This document shows, piece after piece, positions 49,540 to 59,822 of a stretch of 64,000 bases of DNA. Under the pieces are notes generated by a model that saw only the letters and a program-made list of their open reading frames with translations, ran no database searches and had not been told where the DNA came from. Origin of the DNA: Nevskiaceae bacterium (lineage in GTDB: Bacteria > Pseudomonadota > Gammaproteobacteria > Steroidobacterales > Steroidobacteraceae). Position 1 is the first letter of the stretch. Each line of letters opens with the position of its first letter. The stretch spans positions 558,001 through 622,000 of the forward strand of contig JACKOV010000003.1 of the NCBI GenBank assembly GCA_024234075.1. Reading direction: 5' to 3'. Position numbers and translations under genes: made by a program.

Positions 49540-50382
49540 TCAACCGCCCGCGACCGGCGGGATGAACACCACCGTATCGCCGGCGGCCAGCGGTTGCTCC
49601 CAGTCGCCGAACTCGGCATTGACCGCGACGCGCAGCAGCTCCGCGCCCAGCGTGAACGGATGGCGGCCGCGCAACTCGTCGTAGAGCTCGCGCGGTGTGC
49701 GGGCGCGGGTCTCGATCGTCTCTTCGCTGCGGCCGGCCTGCTCGCGCAGCAGGGCGAAGTACTGCACACGGATCCGCTGCGCCGTCGCGATCTGATCGGG
49801 GGCCAGGGTCTGCATGGTGTTCCAGTATTCGTCGGCCGAGTTGACGTTGTCGAGAGCCCGCGGATCGAGCGGTTCGAGCAGTCGCGCGCCGGACTGGATC
49901 AGGAACTTGCGCGGGCAACTGCGGCCGGTGTCGGCCCAGGCCAGCAGCGCCGCGGCGCTGCGCGGCTCGTAGATGGCGCACAAGGGCTCGGGCAGGCCGT
50001 CGTGGGCGGAGCGGAAGGCGGTGGCCAGGCCGGCGGCATCGCGCGAGGCGAGCAGATGGCTCAGTGTCCGCGCTTCCAGGAACGGCAGATCGCAGGCGAG
50101 CACCAGCCAGGCGGCGTCCGGTCTGGCGGCCTGCGCCGCGAGGATGCCGGCCAGCGGGCCGAGTCCGGCACGCTGATCGACGATCTGCGGATATCCGCGG
50201 CGCACCGCATCGTCCTGCTGGTCCGGCCGCACCGAGACGAAGACCTGTTCCACCGCGGTGGTGAGCAGGTCGAAGGCGTGTGCGAGCTGGCTGCGGCCGT
50301 GGTATTCGAGCGCGGCTTTGTCGCGATGCATCCGCGAGCTGCGCCCACCGGCGAGCAGCAATCCGTAGACCGGTGCGTTCAT
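49540..50382 (-). CDS. Fused MobA-MoaD (Moco guanylyltransferase plus MPT synthase sulfur carrier)
   Basis: The 280-residue frame starts with MobA: LLLAGGRSSRMHRDKAAL, ACDLPFL and CAIYEPR, about residues 1-190. It continues without a stop into MoaD at about 203-280: RIRVQYFALLREQAG, NAEFGDW, and the C-terminal IPPVAGG whose Gly-Gly is the thiocarboxylate-bearing end. MobA adds GMP to molybdopterin. MoaD is the sulfur carrier for MoaE. An internal Met190 could also permit a separate MoaD. Its ATG overlaps moaC stop (ATGA). Confidence 0.92.
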   Translation of the reverse strand: MNAPVYGLLLAGGRSSRMHRDKAALEYHGRSQLAHAFDLLTTAVEQVFVSVRPDQQDDAVRRGYPQIVDQRAGLGPLAGILAAQAARPDAAWLVLACDLPFLEARTLSHLLASRDAAGLATAFRSAHDGLPEPLCAIYEPRSAAALLAWADTGRSCPRKFLIQSGARLLEPLDPRALDNVNSADEYWNTMQTLAPDQIATAQRIRVQYFALLREQAGRSEETIETRARTPRELYDELRGRHPFTLGAELLRVAVNAEFGDWEQPLAAGDTVVFIPPVAGG

Positions 50383-50906
50383 GATTTCGCTCTCTTGCGC
50401 CGGGTCGTGCGGCTGAAGTCGCGACGTCCGCCGCGCTTGGCCAGCAGGCGCACGCTGCCGATCTCGATGTCGTGCGACAGCGCCTTGCACATGTCGTAGA
50501 TCGTCAGCGCGGCGGCGACCGCGCCGGTCAGCGCTTCCATCTCGACCCCGGTCCGGTGAAACGCGCCGACCGTGCAGCGCACGACGATCAGGCCGTCGCG
50601 GCCCGCTTCGATGTCGATCGAGCAGCGCTCGATCGGCAGCGGGTGGCAGAACGGGATCAGCTCGTGAGTACGCTTGACAGCCTGCACGCCGGCGATGATC
50701 GCGGTATCGAACACCGGTCCCTTGCGCGTGCGGTGGCCGGTCGCGGCCAGCGCGCGCGCCACCGCGGACGGCAGCTTGACGCGAGCCTCGGCGCTGGCTT
50801 CGCGGGCCGTCGCGGTCTTGCCGCTGACATCGACCATGCTCGGCCGGTTGGCCGCATCGAGATGGGTGAGGCCGGTCGGGCGGCGCCTGGAACGGATCGC
50901 GGGCAT
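50379..50906 (-). CDS. moaC: Cyclic pyranopterin monophosphate synthase
   Basis: MoaC converts the MoaA product to cPMP in the first Moco steps. The 175-residue protein has LTHLDAANRPSMVDVSGK, KGPVFDTAIIAGVQAVKRT, IPFCHPLPI and GVEMEALTGAVAAALTIYDMCKA, all family markers. A Lys/Arg-rich C-terminus follows. Its stop overlaps mobA-moaD and it starts 7 bases after moaA. Confidence 0.96.
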   Translation of the reverse strand: MPAIRSRRRPTGLTHLDAANRPSMVDVSGKTATAREASAEARVKLPSAVARALAATGHRTRKGPVFDTAIIAGVQAVKRTHELIPFCHPLPIERCSIDIEAGRDGLIVVRCTVGAFHRTGVEMEALTGAVAAALTIYDMCKALSHDIEIGSVRLLAKRGGRRDFSRTTRRKRAKS

Positions 50907-50913
50907 GGGTTCG

Positions 50914-51966
50914 TCAGCCGCCGATGTAGTACATCTCGACCTTCGATCCGCCGCGCTGCCGCAACTCGGCCCGCAGCTCGCTGTAACGGTCGATGCGATG
51001 CGTCCAGAGCGCCTGGATCAGGGCCGTCAGCTCGGCGTCGCTCGCACCGGCGCGCAGCGGCCCGCGCAGGTCCGCGCCCTGGTTCGCGAACAGGCAGGTG
51101 AACAGCGAGCCGTCGGACGACAGCCGGGCGCGCGAACAGCTGCCGCAGAACGGCTGGCTGACCGATGAGATGAAGCCGATTTCGCCCTGGCCGTCCTCGA
51201 AGGCGTAGCGCTCGGCGACTTCGCCGCGATAGTTCGCCGAAACCGGCCGCAACGGCCAGCGCGCGTTGATCTGCGCCACTAGCTCGGCCGAAGGCACGAC
51301 CAGTCCCTGCTGCCAGTGGTTGCGGTTGCCGACATCCATGTACTCGATGAAGCGGACGATGACGCGGGTGCCGCGGAAATGCTCGACCAGCGGCAGCACC
51401 GAGCCGTCGTTCAGGCCGCGCTGGACCACCGTATTGACCTTGATTGGCGCCAGGCCGGCGCGGCGGGCATGTTCGATGCCGTCGAGCACTTCGTCGACAC
51501 CGCCGAAGCCGCCGCTCATTTTCGCGAACACGGCCGGGTCGAGGCTGTCGAGGCTGATCGTGACCCGCGACAGTCCGGCGGCTTTGAGCTCGGCGGCGCG
51601 CCGCGCGAGCAGCACGCCGTTGGTGGTCAGCGCGACGTCCTCGATGCCCGGAATGGTGGTGAGATCGCCGACCAGGTCGATCAGGTTGGGCCGCAGCAGC
51701 GGCTCGCCACCCGTGATCCGCAGCTTGCGGACCCCCAGGGGTACGGTGAGCCGCGCCAGCCGCACGATTTCCTCGAACGACAGGCGCTCCGCCGATTTCA
51801 GGAAACGATAGCCGTCGTGGAAGGTATCCGCCGGCATGCAGTAGGGGCAGCGGAAATTGCAGCGGTCCATGACCGAGATGCGCAGATCGCGGAGCGGCCG
51901 GCCGAGCGTGTCGCGCAGGCGCTGCGTGCTCGGCAGCTGGGTGGCGGTTTTGGGACCGGAGGTCAT
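50914..51966 (-). CDS. moaA: GTP 3',8-cyclase MoaA
   Basis: MoaA is the radical-SAM enzyme that rearranges GTP. The 350-residue protein has the N-terminal cluster CNFRCPYC, LRITGGEPLLR, SLDSLDP, the C-terminal cluster CGSCSRARLSSDGSLFTCLF and a conserved terminal Gly-Gly. It lies 10 bases after moeA and 7 before moaC. Confidence 0.97.
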   Translation of the reverse strand: MTSGPKTATQLPSTQRLRDTLGRPLRDLRISVMDRCNFRCPYCMPADTFHDGYRFLKSAERLSFEEIVRLARLTVPLGVRKLRITGGEPLLRPNLIDLVGDLTTIPGIEDVALTTNGVLLARRAAELKAAGLSRVTISLDSLDPAVFAKMSGGFGGVDEVLDGIEHARRAGLAPIKVNTVVQRGLNDGSVLPLVEHFRGTRVIVRFIEYMDVGNRNHWQQGLVVPSAELVAQINARWPLRPVSANYRGEVAERYAFEDGQGEIGFISSVSQPFCGSCSRARLSSDGSLFTCLFANQGADLRGPLRAGASDAELTALIQALWTHRIDRYSELRAELRQRGGSKVEMYYIGG

Positions 51967-51976
51967 GGGTCGCGGC

Positions 51977-53176
51977 TCACCAGCGCCAGAGGCGGGTGAC
52001 GAAGCCTTTGGGGTAGGTGTTGGGGCCCGGCGGCAGCTCGACGAAACCGTCGGTGCCGCTCAGCGCGTTGAAATCTCCGGAACCGTTGGTCGGCGCCGGA
52101 TTCGCCCAGGCGCGACTCCAGTCGTCGGTGGAGAGCTGCACCGGCATGAACAACGCCAGCGGTGCTTTGGCCTCGACCGGCGCGGCCAGGGCGATCTTCT
52201 CGATCGGCTGGGTCGCCTGGCCCATCGCAGCGTACAGCGCCGGAATGACATAGCGCGCGAGGCAGACCAGGGTCGAGACGGGGTTGCCGGGCAGGCCGAA
52301 CACCGCCGTGCCCGAGGGCGCGATGCCGAACCACATCGGCTTGCCGGGGCGTTGGGCGATCTTGTGGAAGATCTTGCGGACCCCGAGCTCCTCGAGCGCA
52401 CGCGGCACGAAGTCGAGCCGGCCCATCGAGACGCCGCCCGAGAGGATCAGCACGTCGTGCGTATCCAGATGCACCCGCAGCCGCTGCCGCAGCAGCGCGA
52501 GATCGTCGACCAGATGATCGTCGGCGATGCGCTGGAAGCCGCGCTGGCGCAGCGCGCTCATGATGCCGTAGGCATTCGAGCGACGTACCTGATGCGCTTC
52601 GATGGGCACGCCGGGTTCGATCAGCTCGTTGCCGGTGGAGACGACGATGATCGTCGGCTGGGCACTGACCCGGATCCGCGGCATGCCGGCACCGGCAGCG
52701 ACCGCGATCTCGGGCGCCTGCAGCCGCAGGCCGGCGCGCAACAGCAGCGCCCCCTGCAGGCTGTCGCTGCCGCGACGATGCACATTGCTCCAGGGTTCGG
52801 CTTTCGCGCCGTCGGACAGCAGCGCGAAGCCGTCGTCGAGACTGATCCGCTCGACCGGAATCACCGCGTCGCAGCCGGTCGGCAGCATCGCCCCGGTCAT
52901 GATTTCGATGCAGTGCTGGCCGTTGGCGAGAGTCAGCGGCGCGTCGCCGGCCGCTTGCATGGCCTGGACGCGCAGGCGACGGGCACCGGAGCGGACCGCG
53001 GTGCTGTCCACGGCGATGCCGTCCATGGCGACCCGGTCGAACGGCGGCTGGTCACGCTCGCCGTAGATGTGCTCGCGCAATACCGCGCCGGTGCACTGCA
53101 CCAGCGGCAGTGACTCGATCGGCAGGCAATTTACGTGCCGACCGATCAGGCGGTCGGCCTCGGCCGTGGAAATCAT
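51977..53176 (-). CDS. moeA: Molybdopterin molybdotransferase
   Basis: MoeA inserts molybdate into adenylated molybdopterin. The 399-residue protein has PPFDRVAMDGIAVDS, AGDAPLTL, GCDAVIPVE, VSTGNELIEPG, ILSGGVSMGRLDFV and the late FGLPGNPVSTLV. ATG 53176 is chosen; the long frame to 53680 is spurious. It is the first gene of the Moco operon in transcriptional order. Confidence 0.95.
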   Translation of the reverse strand: MISTAEADRLIGRHVNCLPIESLPLVQCTGAVLREHIYGERDQPPFDRVAMDGIAVDSTAVRSGARRLRVQAMQAAGDAPLTLANGQHCIEIMTGAMLPTGCDAVIPVERISLDDGFALLSDGAKAEPWSNVHRRGSDSLQGALLLRAGLRLQAPEIAVAAGAGMPRIRVSAQPTIIVVSTGNELIEPGVPIEAHQVRRSNAYGIMSALRQRGFQRIADDHLVDDLALLRQRLRVHLDTHDVLILSGGVSMGRLDFVPRALEELGVRKIFHKIAQRPGKPMWFGIAPSGTAVFGLPGNPVSTLVCLARYVIPALYAAMGQATQPIEKIALAAPVEAKAPLALFMPVQLSTDDWSRAWANPAPTNGSGDFNALSGTDGFVELPPGPNTYPKGFVTRLWRW

Positions 53177-53277
53177 GTCGGGAAGTGTATCCCGGCATGC
53201 GGCCTGGGAGAGCCGCTGGGCGGCCGCTGCAGCATTCGGCAGGCAGCCACCCAGGCGGGTATTCGCTCCCCTGCGGG

Positions 53278-53640
53278 CTATTTCTTGTTCTTTTCGCGGT
53301 AGATCTTCACCTGGTCGTTGAAGCGCGCCGCGACCGCCTGGGCGTCGTCGGCAGCGGCGTTCTGCTTCTGCGCGAGCATTTTCTGGCGCTCGGCCTTCTG
53401 CTGATCGGTGAGATTGCCTTCCTTGGCGAGCATTTCGTTGTGCTCGGTCTCGAGGCAGGTCTGGTAGGCGCCGATGTCGGTGTCGAATTGCTTGACCAGC
53501 TTCTGGGTCGCCAGCATCTCTTCGAGCGTGGCGGTCTGGCCGTCGGGGATCTTTTCCGGAGCCTTCGGGTAGGTGCAGGCGGCATAGGCGGGGCCCATGG
53601 CCAGGGTGGCGACGAGAGCCAGCGAGAACAGCGATTTCAT
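53278..53640 (-). CDS. Small periplasmic protein with coiled-coil character
   Basis: The 120-residue protein has a clear signal peptide (MKSLFSLALVATLAMGPAYA) then a predominantly helical mature part with two Cys (CTYPKAPEKIPDG and TCLETEHNEML) that could form a disulfide, and a Lys-rich end. I recognise no catalytic motif. It lies between moeA and the ccoS end on the minus strand and may be an independent gene. Confidence 0.65.
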   Translation of the reverse strand: MKSLFSLALVATLAMGPAYAACTYPKAPEKIPDGQTATLEEMLATQKLVKQFDTDIGAYQTCLETEHNEMLAKEGNLTDQQKAERQKMLAQKQNAAADDAQAVAARFNDQVKIYREKNKK

Positions 53641-53830
53641 GTCGAGGGATCCCCCCAAGAAGATCGAATGACGGCAACATGCCTGGGCCGACAGCCTGCG
53701 GAACCGGGCCTGAATGCCTCCTGAACGGAAGCCACCGGACCTGTCGCCGACGGTCGTCCGGCTATCTTACGGTCGCAGCCCGGGAAGGGCTACCCGCCGG
53801 CCCGGCCGGACGATTGCGGGGCCTTCGGGT

Positions 53831-54016
53831 TCAAGGCCGCGGCTCGGGCCCGCTGGCGTCGTGGGCCGACTCCGGTGGCAGGTCGTCGTCGAGAATCGCG
53901 CGCGCCGGTTCGTCCAGCTCCTCGAACTGGCCCTGGTTGACGGCCCAGAAGAACGCCCAGATGGCGGCGCCGGCCAGCACGATCGACAGCGGGATCAACA
54001 GGTAGAGGCTTTGCAT
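53831..54016 (-). CDS. ccoS: cbb3 oxidase maturation protein CcoS
   Basis: The 61-residue protein has a single N-terminal membrane helix (LLIPLSIVLAGAAIWAFFWAV), then NQGQFEELDEPARAIL, the typical CcoS block. It is needed for cbb3 haem/copper maturation. Its ATG overlaps the ccoI stop as TGATG. Confidence 0.92.
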   Translation of the reverse strand: MQSLYLLIPLSIVLAGAAIWAFFWAVNQGQFEELDEPARAILDDDLPPESAHDASGPEPRP

Positions 54017-56286
54017 CAGCTGATTCTGCTCCCAACCGGGCCGCTGCCCACCAGACCGGTGCTGACCAGGCGGCGTGCGTTCATCACCACCAGCAGCGAC
54101 GACAGCGACATGCCCAGCGCCGCCACCCAGGGTGGCATCAGGCCCAGCGCCGCCAACGGGATCGCGCCGAGATTGTAGATCGCTGCCCAGCGCAGATTCT
54201 GGCGCATGATCGACATGGTGCGCCACGCCACCTGGATCGCCGCCGGCAGTGCAGCGAGCGATTCACGCAGCAGCACCAGATCGCCGGCCGCATGGGCGAT
54301 CGACGAGCCACCGCTCATCGCCATGGAGACGTCTGCGGCGGCCAGCACCGGCCCGTCGTTGATGCCGTCGCCGATCATCAGGACCTTGTGGCCCTCGCGT
54401 TGCAGATCCTGCAGCAACTGCAGCTTGCCTTCGGGACGCTGCTCGGCGGCGTAGTGGGCGATGCCCAGCGCCTGTGCCGCCCGGGCCACCGGTGCGTCGC
54501 GATCGCCACTGGCCAGCCGCAGTTCGAGACCGAGTCCGGTGAGCCGGCTGACCGTCTGGACGGCATCGGCACGCAATTCATCGGCGAAGGTGAACAGGGC
54601 TTGCAGGCCATGCGCATCGCCGAGCGCCACGCCGGCCGTGGCCGCGGTATCGGCCAGCGGGACCGGCGGCGATGCGGCGGCGGGCGGGCGCAGCGCTGCG
54701 ACCCATTCCGCCCGACCGATGCGCCAGCGACGGTCGTTGATCGTGCCCTCGATGCCCTGGCCGGCCACCTCCTGCGCGTCGCTGCAATGCAGCCCGGCGC
54801 GCGCATGCGGCAGGAACGCGGCCGCCAGCGGGTGCCGCGAGCACTGCTCGAGCGCGGCCGCGAGCGCCAGAGCGGTGGCGTCGTCGAGCGGCTCGACCGT
54901 GCGTACCTCGAGCAGCCTCGCGGCGCCGGTGGTCAGTGTGCCGGTCTTGTCGAGCATGACCGTATCGGCCTGCGCCAGACCCTCGATGGCATCGGGGCGG
55001 GTCACCAGCACGCCGAGCCGGGCCAGCCGCGAGGTCGCGGCGGCGAGCGCCACCGGGGTCGCCAGCGACAGCGCGCAAGGGCAGGTGGCGACCAGTACCG
55101 CCAGCACGGCAGGAAACGCCCGCGACGGAACGATCAGAGTCCAGACGATGCCAACCAAGGCCGTCAATACCAGCACCCGGACGATGAACCACGAGGCCAT
55201 GCGCTCGGCCGCGAGCCCGAGCCGTGGGCGTTGCGCCTGCGAATGTTCGAGCAGGCGTACCAGCGCGTGCAGCGTCGATTCGTGCGGTGCCGTGGTGACC
55301 TCGAGTTCGAGTGCGGCGCCGACGTTGATCGAGCCGCCGAGCAGCGAGGCACCGGGATCGCGTCGTTGCGGGATCGATTCGCCGGTGACCAGCGCTTCGT
55401 CGACCACCGCGGCCGTGCTGCCGCAGACGCGCCCATCCACCGGGATGACCTGGCCGCTGCCGATGCGCAGGCGGTCGCCGATGCGGACCTCGGCCAGTGG
55501 CACGGACTGCCCCGCCCCACCGGCATCGAGGCGCTGTGCCGTGGCGGGCAGGGCCCGGGCGAGCGCATCGGTGACGTTGGCCGTCTGATGACGGCCTTTC
55601 ATCTCGAACCAGCGGCCGAGCAGCAGGAAGAAGATGAACATGGTCACGGAGTCGAAATAGACTTCGCCGGCGCCGCGCAGCGTGTTGACGGCGCTGGCGA
55701 CGTAGGCGAGCACCAGCGCCAGCGACACGGTGACGTCCATGCCGAGCGTGCCGCGGCGCAGGTCGTGGATCGCACCGCGCAGAATCGGTGCGCCGGAGTA
55801 GAACAGCACCGGCGTCGTGAGCACCAGGCAGGCGATCTTCAGGACCTCGGCGAGCTGCGGATCGATACCCTGCAGGGCCCCGGTGTAGAGGCCGACCGCG
55901 TACATCATCACCTGCATCGAGCCGATGCCGGCAAGGCCGAGGCGCTTGAGGGCCTCGCGCCACTCCTTGCGCCGGGCCGTGGCGGCCGCGTCGCCCGCCA
56001 GCGGCACGGGACGGAAACCGAGTGCTGCTACCGTGCGCAGGATCGCCGCGAGCGAGGTGCGGGCGGCATCCCAGGTCACCGAAACACGGCCGTTGACGAC
56101 ATTGACGTCGGTCTGTCGCACGCCGGCCAGCTGGCCGAGACCGGTGCGGATCGAACGCGCACAGTTGGCGCAGCGGATGCCGTCGGCGTTGAAGATCGCG
56201 TGGCCTTCGCCGTCACTTTCGCTGGCCCAGTGGCCTTCGAGCGAATACGTGTCCATTGCGCCGATGGCCGAGGGTTTGACTGCCAT
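54016..56286 (-). CDS. ccoI: Copper-transporting P-type ATPase CcoI/FixI
   Basis: The 756-residue P1B ATPase supplies copper for the cbb3 oxidase. It has an N-terminal HMA-like CxxC (RCANC), membrane helices, TGESIPQ, the ion-binding CPC (TCPCALSLA), phosphorylation site DKTGTLTTG and IGDGINDGPVLAAADVS. It follows ccoH and precedes ccoS as in ccoGHIS. Confidence 0.95.
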   Translation of the reverse strand: MAVKPSAIGAMDTYSLEGHWASESDGEGHAIFNADGIRCANCARSIRTGLGQLAGVRQTDVNVVNGRVSVTWDAARTSLAAILRTVAALGFRPVPLAGDAAATARRKEWREALKRLGLAGIGSMQVMMYAVGLYTGALQGIDPQLAEVLKIACLVLTTPVLFYSGAPILRGAIHDLRRGTLGMDVTVSLALVLAYVASAVNTLRGAGEVYFDSVTMFIFFLLLGRWFEMKGRHQTANVTDALARALPATAQRLDAGGAGQSVPLAEVRIGDRLRIGSGQVIPVDGRVCGSTAAVVDEALVTGESIPQRRDPGASLLGGSINVGAALELEVTTAPHESTLHALVRLLEHSQAQRPRLGLAAERMASWFIVRVLVLTALVGIVWTLIVPSRAFPAVLAVLVATCPCALSLATPVALAAATSRLARLGVLVTRPDAIEGLAQADTVMLDKTGTLTTGAARLLEVRTVEPLDDATALALAAALEQCSRHPLAAAFLPHARAGLHCSDAQEVAGQGIEGTINDRRWRIGRAEWVAALRPPAAASPPVPLADTAATAGVALGDAHGLQALFTFADELRADAVQTVSRLTGLGLELRLASGDRDAPVARAAQALGIAHYAAEQRPEGKLQLLQDLQREGHKVLMIGDGINDGPVLAAADVSMAMSGGSSIAHAAGDLVLLRESLAALPAAIQVAWRTMSIMRQNLRWAAIYNLGAIPLAALGLMPPWVAALGMSLSSLLVVMNARRLVSTGLVGSGPVGSRIS

Positions 56287-56307
56287 GCTGGGGCCCGAGG
56301 CCCGGGC

Positions 56308-56856
56308 TCAGAGCCCGAGGCCGACCTGCGCGGCCGGAGCGAGGAAGCGTTTGCGCAATCGCCAGGCATTGCCGTCGCCGTCCGCGATCTCGATCAGCCA
56401 ACGGCCACGCTGCAAGGGTGGCAGCCTCGCGATGTAGGTGCCGGAAGCGTCGTCGAGTGGCATCTCGAAGCGACGGTCGAGTTGCGGTAGCGTCGCATGC
56501 GCCAGCTGCACGACCAGGCGGGTCGGCAGGACCTGTGTCGCATCGCGGAAGCCGAGCCGGGCGACCAGGTTGCCGTCGGCGCCGAACTCGAGACCGATCA
56601 TCGCGCCGAGCTCTTCGGCACGGCGTGCGCGCTCGAGATCCTGATCGAGTGCGGCGCCCTCCCAGCTGTAATTCGCCGGCAGCTCCGGCTCGGCGCCGCG
56701 CAGCGAGAGGAACACCAGCAGGATGCCCGCGATTACAGCGAACGCCGGCACGCCGATCGCTACCCAGACGACGTAGTTCGGTCGGTGCCGCGGGCGGGGC
56801 GATCCGGCCAGATCCGGTGCCGCAGCGCGGGTTGAGGAGGGCAGCTCGGCGTCCAT
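56308..56856 (-). CDS. ccoH: cbb3 oxidase assembly protein FixH/CcoH
   Basis: The 182-residue protein has one membrane helix (VVWVAIGVPAFAVIAGILLVF) and a FixH-type periplasmic domain (NYSWEGAALDQDLERARRAE and RGRWLIEIADGDGNAWRL). It supports cbb3 assembly with ccoI. It lies 16 bases after ccoG. Confidence 0.92.
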   Translation of the reverse strand: MDAELPSSTRAAAPDLAGSPRPRHRPNYVVWVAIGVPAFAVIAGILLVFLSLRGAEPELPANYSWEGAALDQDLERARRAEELGAMIGLEFGADGNLVARLGFRDATQVLPTRLVVQLAHATLPQLDRRFEMPLDDASGTYIARLPPLQRGRWLIEIADGDGNAWRLRKRFLAPAAQVGLGL

Positions 56857-56872
56857 GGGGGTCTACTGCAGC

Positions 56873-58377
<1,505 letters not shown>

Positions 58378-58381
<4 letters not shown>

Positions 58382-58716
58382 TTCCGGCTCCGTCCCGCGG
58401 CGCCGTCCCGGCATGTCCGGGAGGCAGGGGTTGCAGTCGTCAGCATGAAGGCGGTCAGCGCGGCGGCGGCGGCGCAGATCGCCCAGAAAAAGAAAAAGCC
58501 GACGCCGTACAGCGTCATCCGAGCCGGGCCGTCGTCGGGCGCAGCGCCTGCGTAGGGCGCCGGGTCGACGATCGCGAAGAACACCATTGTGGCAACGCTG
58601 GCCGCCAGGAAGCTGCACCAGGCGACGGTGAACCAGACGCGACCGCGCGAGCTCAGCTCGCGCGGTCGGTCGTCGAAGTCCGCGACTTCGGGTTCAAAGT
58701 CCGGCGGTCGTGACAC
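58378..58716 (-). CDS. Small two-helix membrane protein in the cco operon, unknown
   Basis: The 112-residue protein has two predicted membrane helices (FTVAWCSFLAASVATMVFFAI and MTLYGVGFFFFWAICAAAAALTAF) and a basic C-terminus. It overlaps the ccoP end by 23 bases and the ccoG TTG start by four, so it is almost certainly translated with them. I recognise no named family. Confidence 0.78.
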
Positions 58717-59611
58717 CGTGCTGTCCCCCCATGCTGATCACGTAGGCCGTCAGCAGCTTGACCCGCACCTCGCCCAAGCGCTCGCCGTGCTCGGGCATCA
58801 CGCCCATGCGGCCCTTGGCGATCGATTCGTTGACCCGCAGCTGCGAGCCGCCATACACCCAGATGTTGTCGGCCAGGTTCGGGGCGCCGAGCGCCGGATT
58901 GCCCGTGCCGTCCACCCCGTGGCAGACCACGCAGATGGTCTCGAATTGTGCCTTGCCCGTAGCCGGGTTGCCGCTGACGGCTTTGCGGCCCGAGAGCGAT
59001 AGTACATAGGCGGAGACGTCGTCGACGCCCTTGGGGCCGAGCAAGTCGATCCACGGCGCCATCACACCTTGGCGGCCGTCGCGGATCGACGCTTCGATCA
59101 TGTCGGGCTCGCCACCCCAGAGCCAGTCGTTGTCGGTGAGGTTGGGGAAGCCGATGGCGCCGCGACCGTCCGATCCGTGGCAGGCGGCACAGTTGTTGGC
59201 GAACAGGTTGCGCCCGACCGCCAGCGCCTGCGGATCACGCGTCAGCTCCACCGGCGAGCGATCGGCAAACTGCGCCAGCATGGCCTGCGACTTGCGCTCC
59301 TGCTCGGCCTGCATGGCCTCGAACTGCGCTTGCTGTGTCCAGCCGAGCGTGCCGCGGGCGTTGCCCATGCCCGGGTAGAGCACCAGATAAACCAGCGAGA
59401 AGATTACCGACAGGATGAACAGCCACAGCCACCAGCGTGGCAAGGGGTTGTTGTACTCGCACAGATCGCCGTCCCAGACGTGGCCCGTAGTATCCGAGGC
59501 GGTGCTGGACTCCTCACCACGACGCTTGCGCATCCAGAGCAGCAGCCACACGGCCGCCGCGATGTTCAGGAGCGTGACGACGACGACGAAAATGCTGAAT
59601 CCGCTACTCAT
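58694..59611 (-). CDS. ccoP: cbb3 oxidase dihaem subunit CcoP/FixP
   Basis: The 305-residue subunit has two N-terminal membrane helices (FVVVVTLLNIAAAVWLLLWM and RWWLWLFILSVIFSLVYLVLY) and two c-type haem sites, NNCAACHGSDG and CVVCHGVDG. It receives electrons for the oxidase. It follows ccoQ by 15 bases. Confidence 0.96.
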   Translation of the reverse strand: MSSGFSIFVVVVTLLNIAAAVWLLLWMRKRRGEESSTASDTTGHVWDGDLCEYNNPLPRWWLWLFILSVIFSLVYLVLYPGMGNARGTLGWTQQAQFEAMQAEQERKSQAMLAQFADRSPVELTRDPQALAVGRNLFANNCAACHGSDGRGAIGFPNLTDNDWLWGGEPDMIEASIRDGRQGVMAPWIDLLGPKGVDDVSAYVLSLSGRKAVSGNPATGKAQFETICVVCHGVDGTGNPALGAPNLADNIWVYGGSQLRVNESIAKGRMGVMPEHGERLGEVRVKLLTAYVISMGGQHGVTTAGL

Positions 59612-59626
59612 GATGCTGCTGCCCGT

Positions 59627-59821
59627 TCAGCGTTGCGGCGGCGTCTGCCGACCTGCATCGACGATGTCCGCGTCTTCCTCGAGCGGCAGCTGAGCCGCCG
59701 CCTCGAAGCTGTCGCGCCGCCGCCGGCTCCAGGCCCAGAGGAATACCCCGACGAAGGCGCTCATCGCGAGGATGGTCGTGATGCCGCGCAGGAAGTTGAG
59801 CGTGTCGATACTCATGGTCAT
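59627..59821 (-). CDS. ccoQ: cbb3 oxidase small subunit CcoQ
   Basis: The 64-residue protein has one membrane helix (TTILAMSAFVGVFLWAWS) followed by RRRRDSFEAAAQLPLEED, typical of CcoQ. Two starts are possible, ATG 59821 (after GGAAATGAG) and ATG 59815. It begins right after the ccoO stop. Confidence 0.9.
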   Translation of the reverse strand: MTMSIDTLNFLRGITTILAMSAFVGVFLWAWSRRRRDSFEAAAQLPLEEDADIVDAGRQTPPQR

Positions 59822-59822
59822 C

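Noticed and set aside
49487..49981. N-terminal extension of the MoaE fusion
   Set aside because: The frame stays open to 49981 but enters mobA-moaD out of frame. MoaE begins at ATG 49486 with its normal N-terminus.
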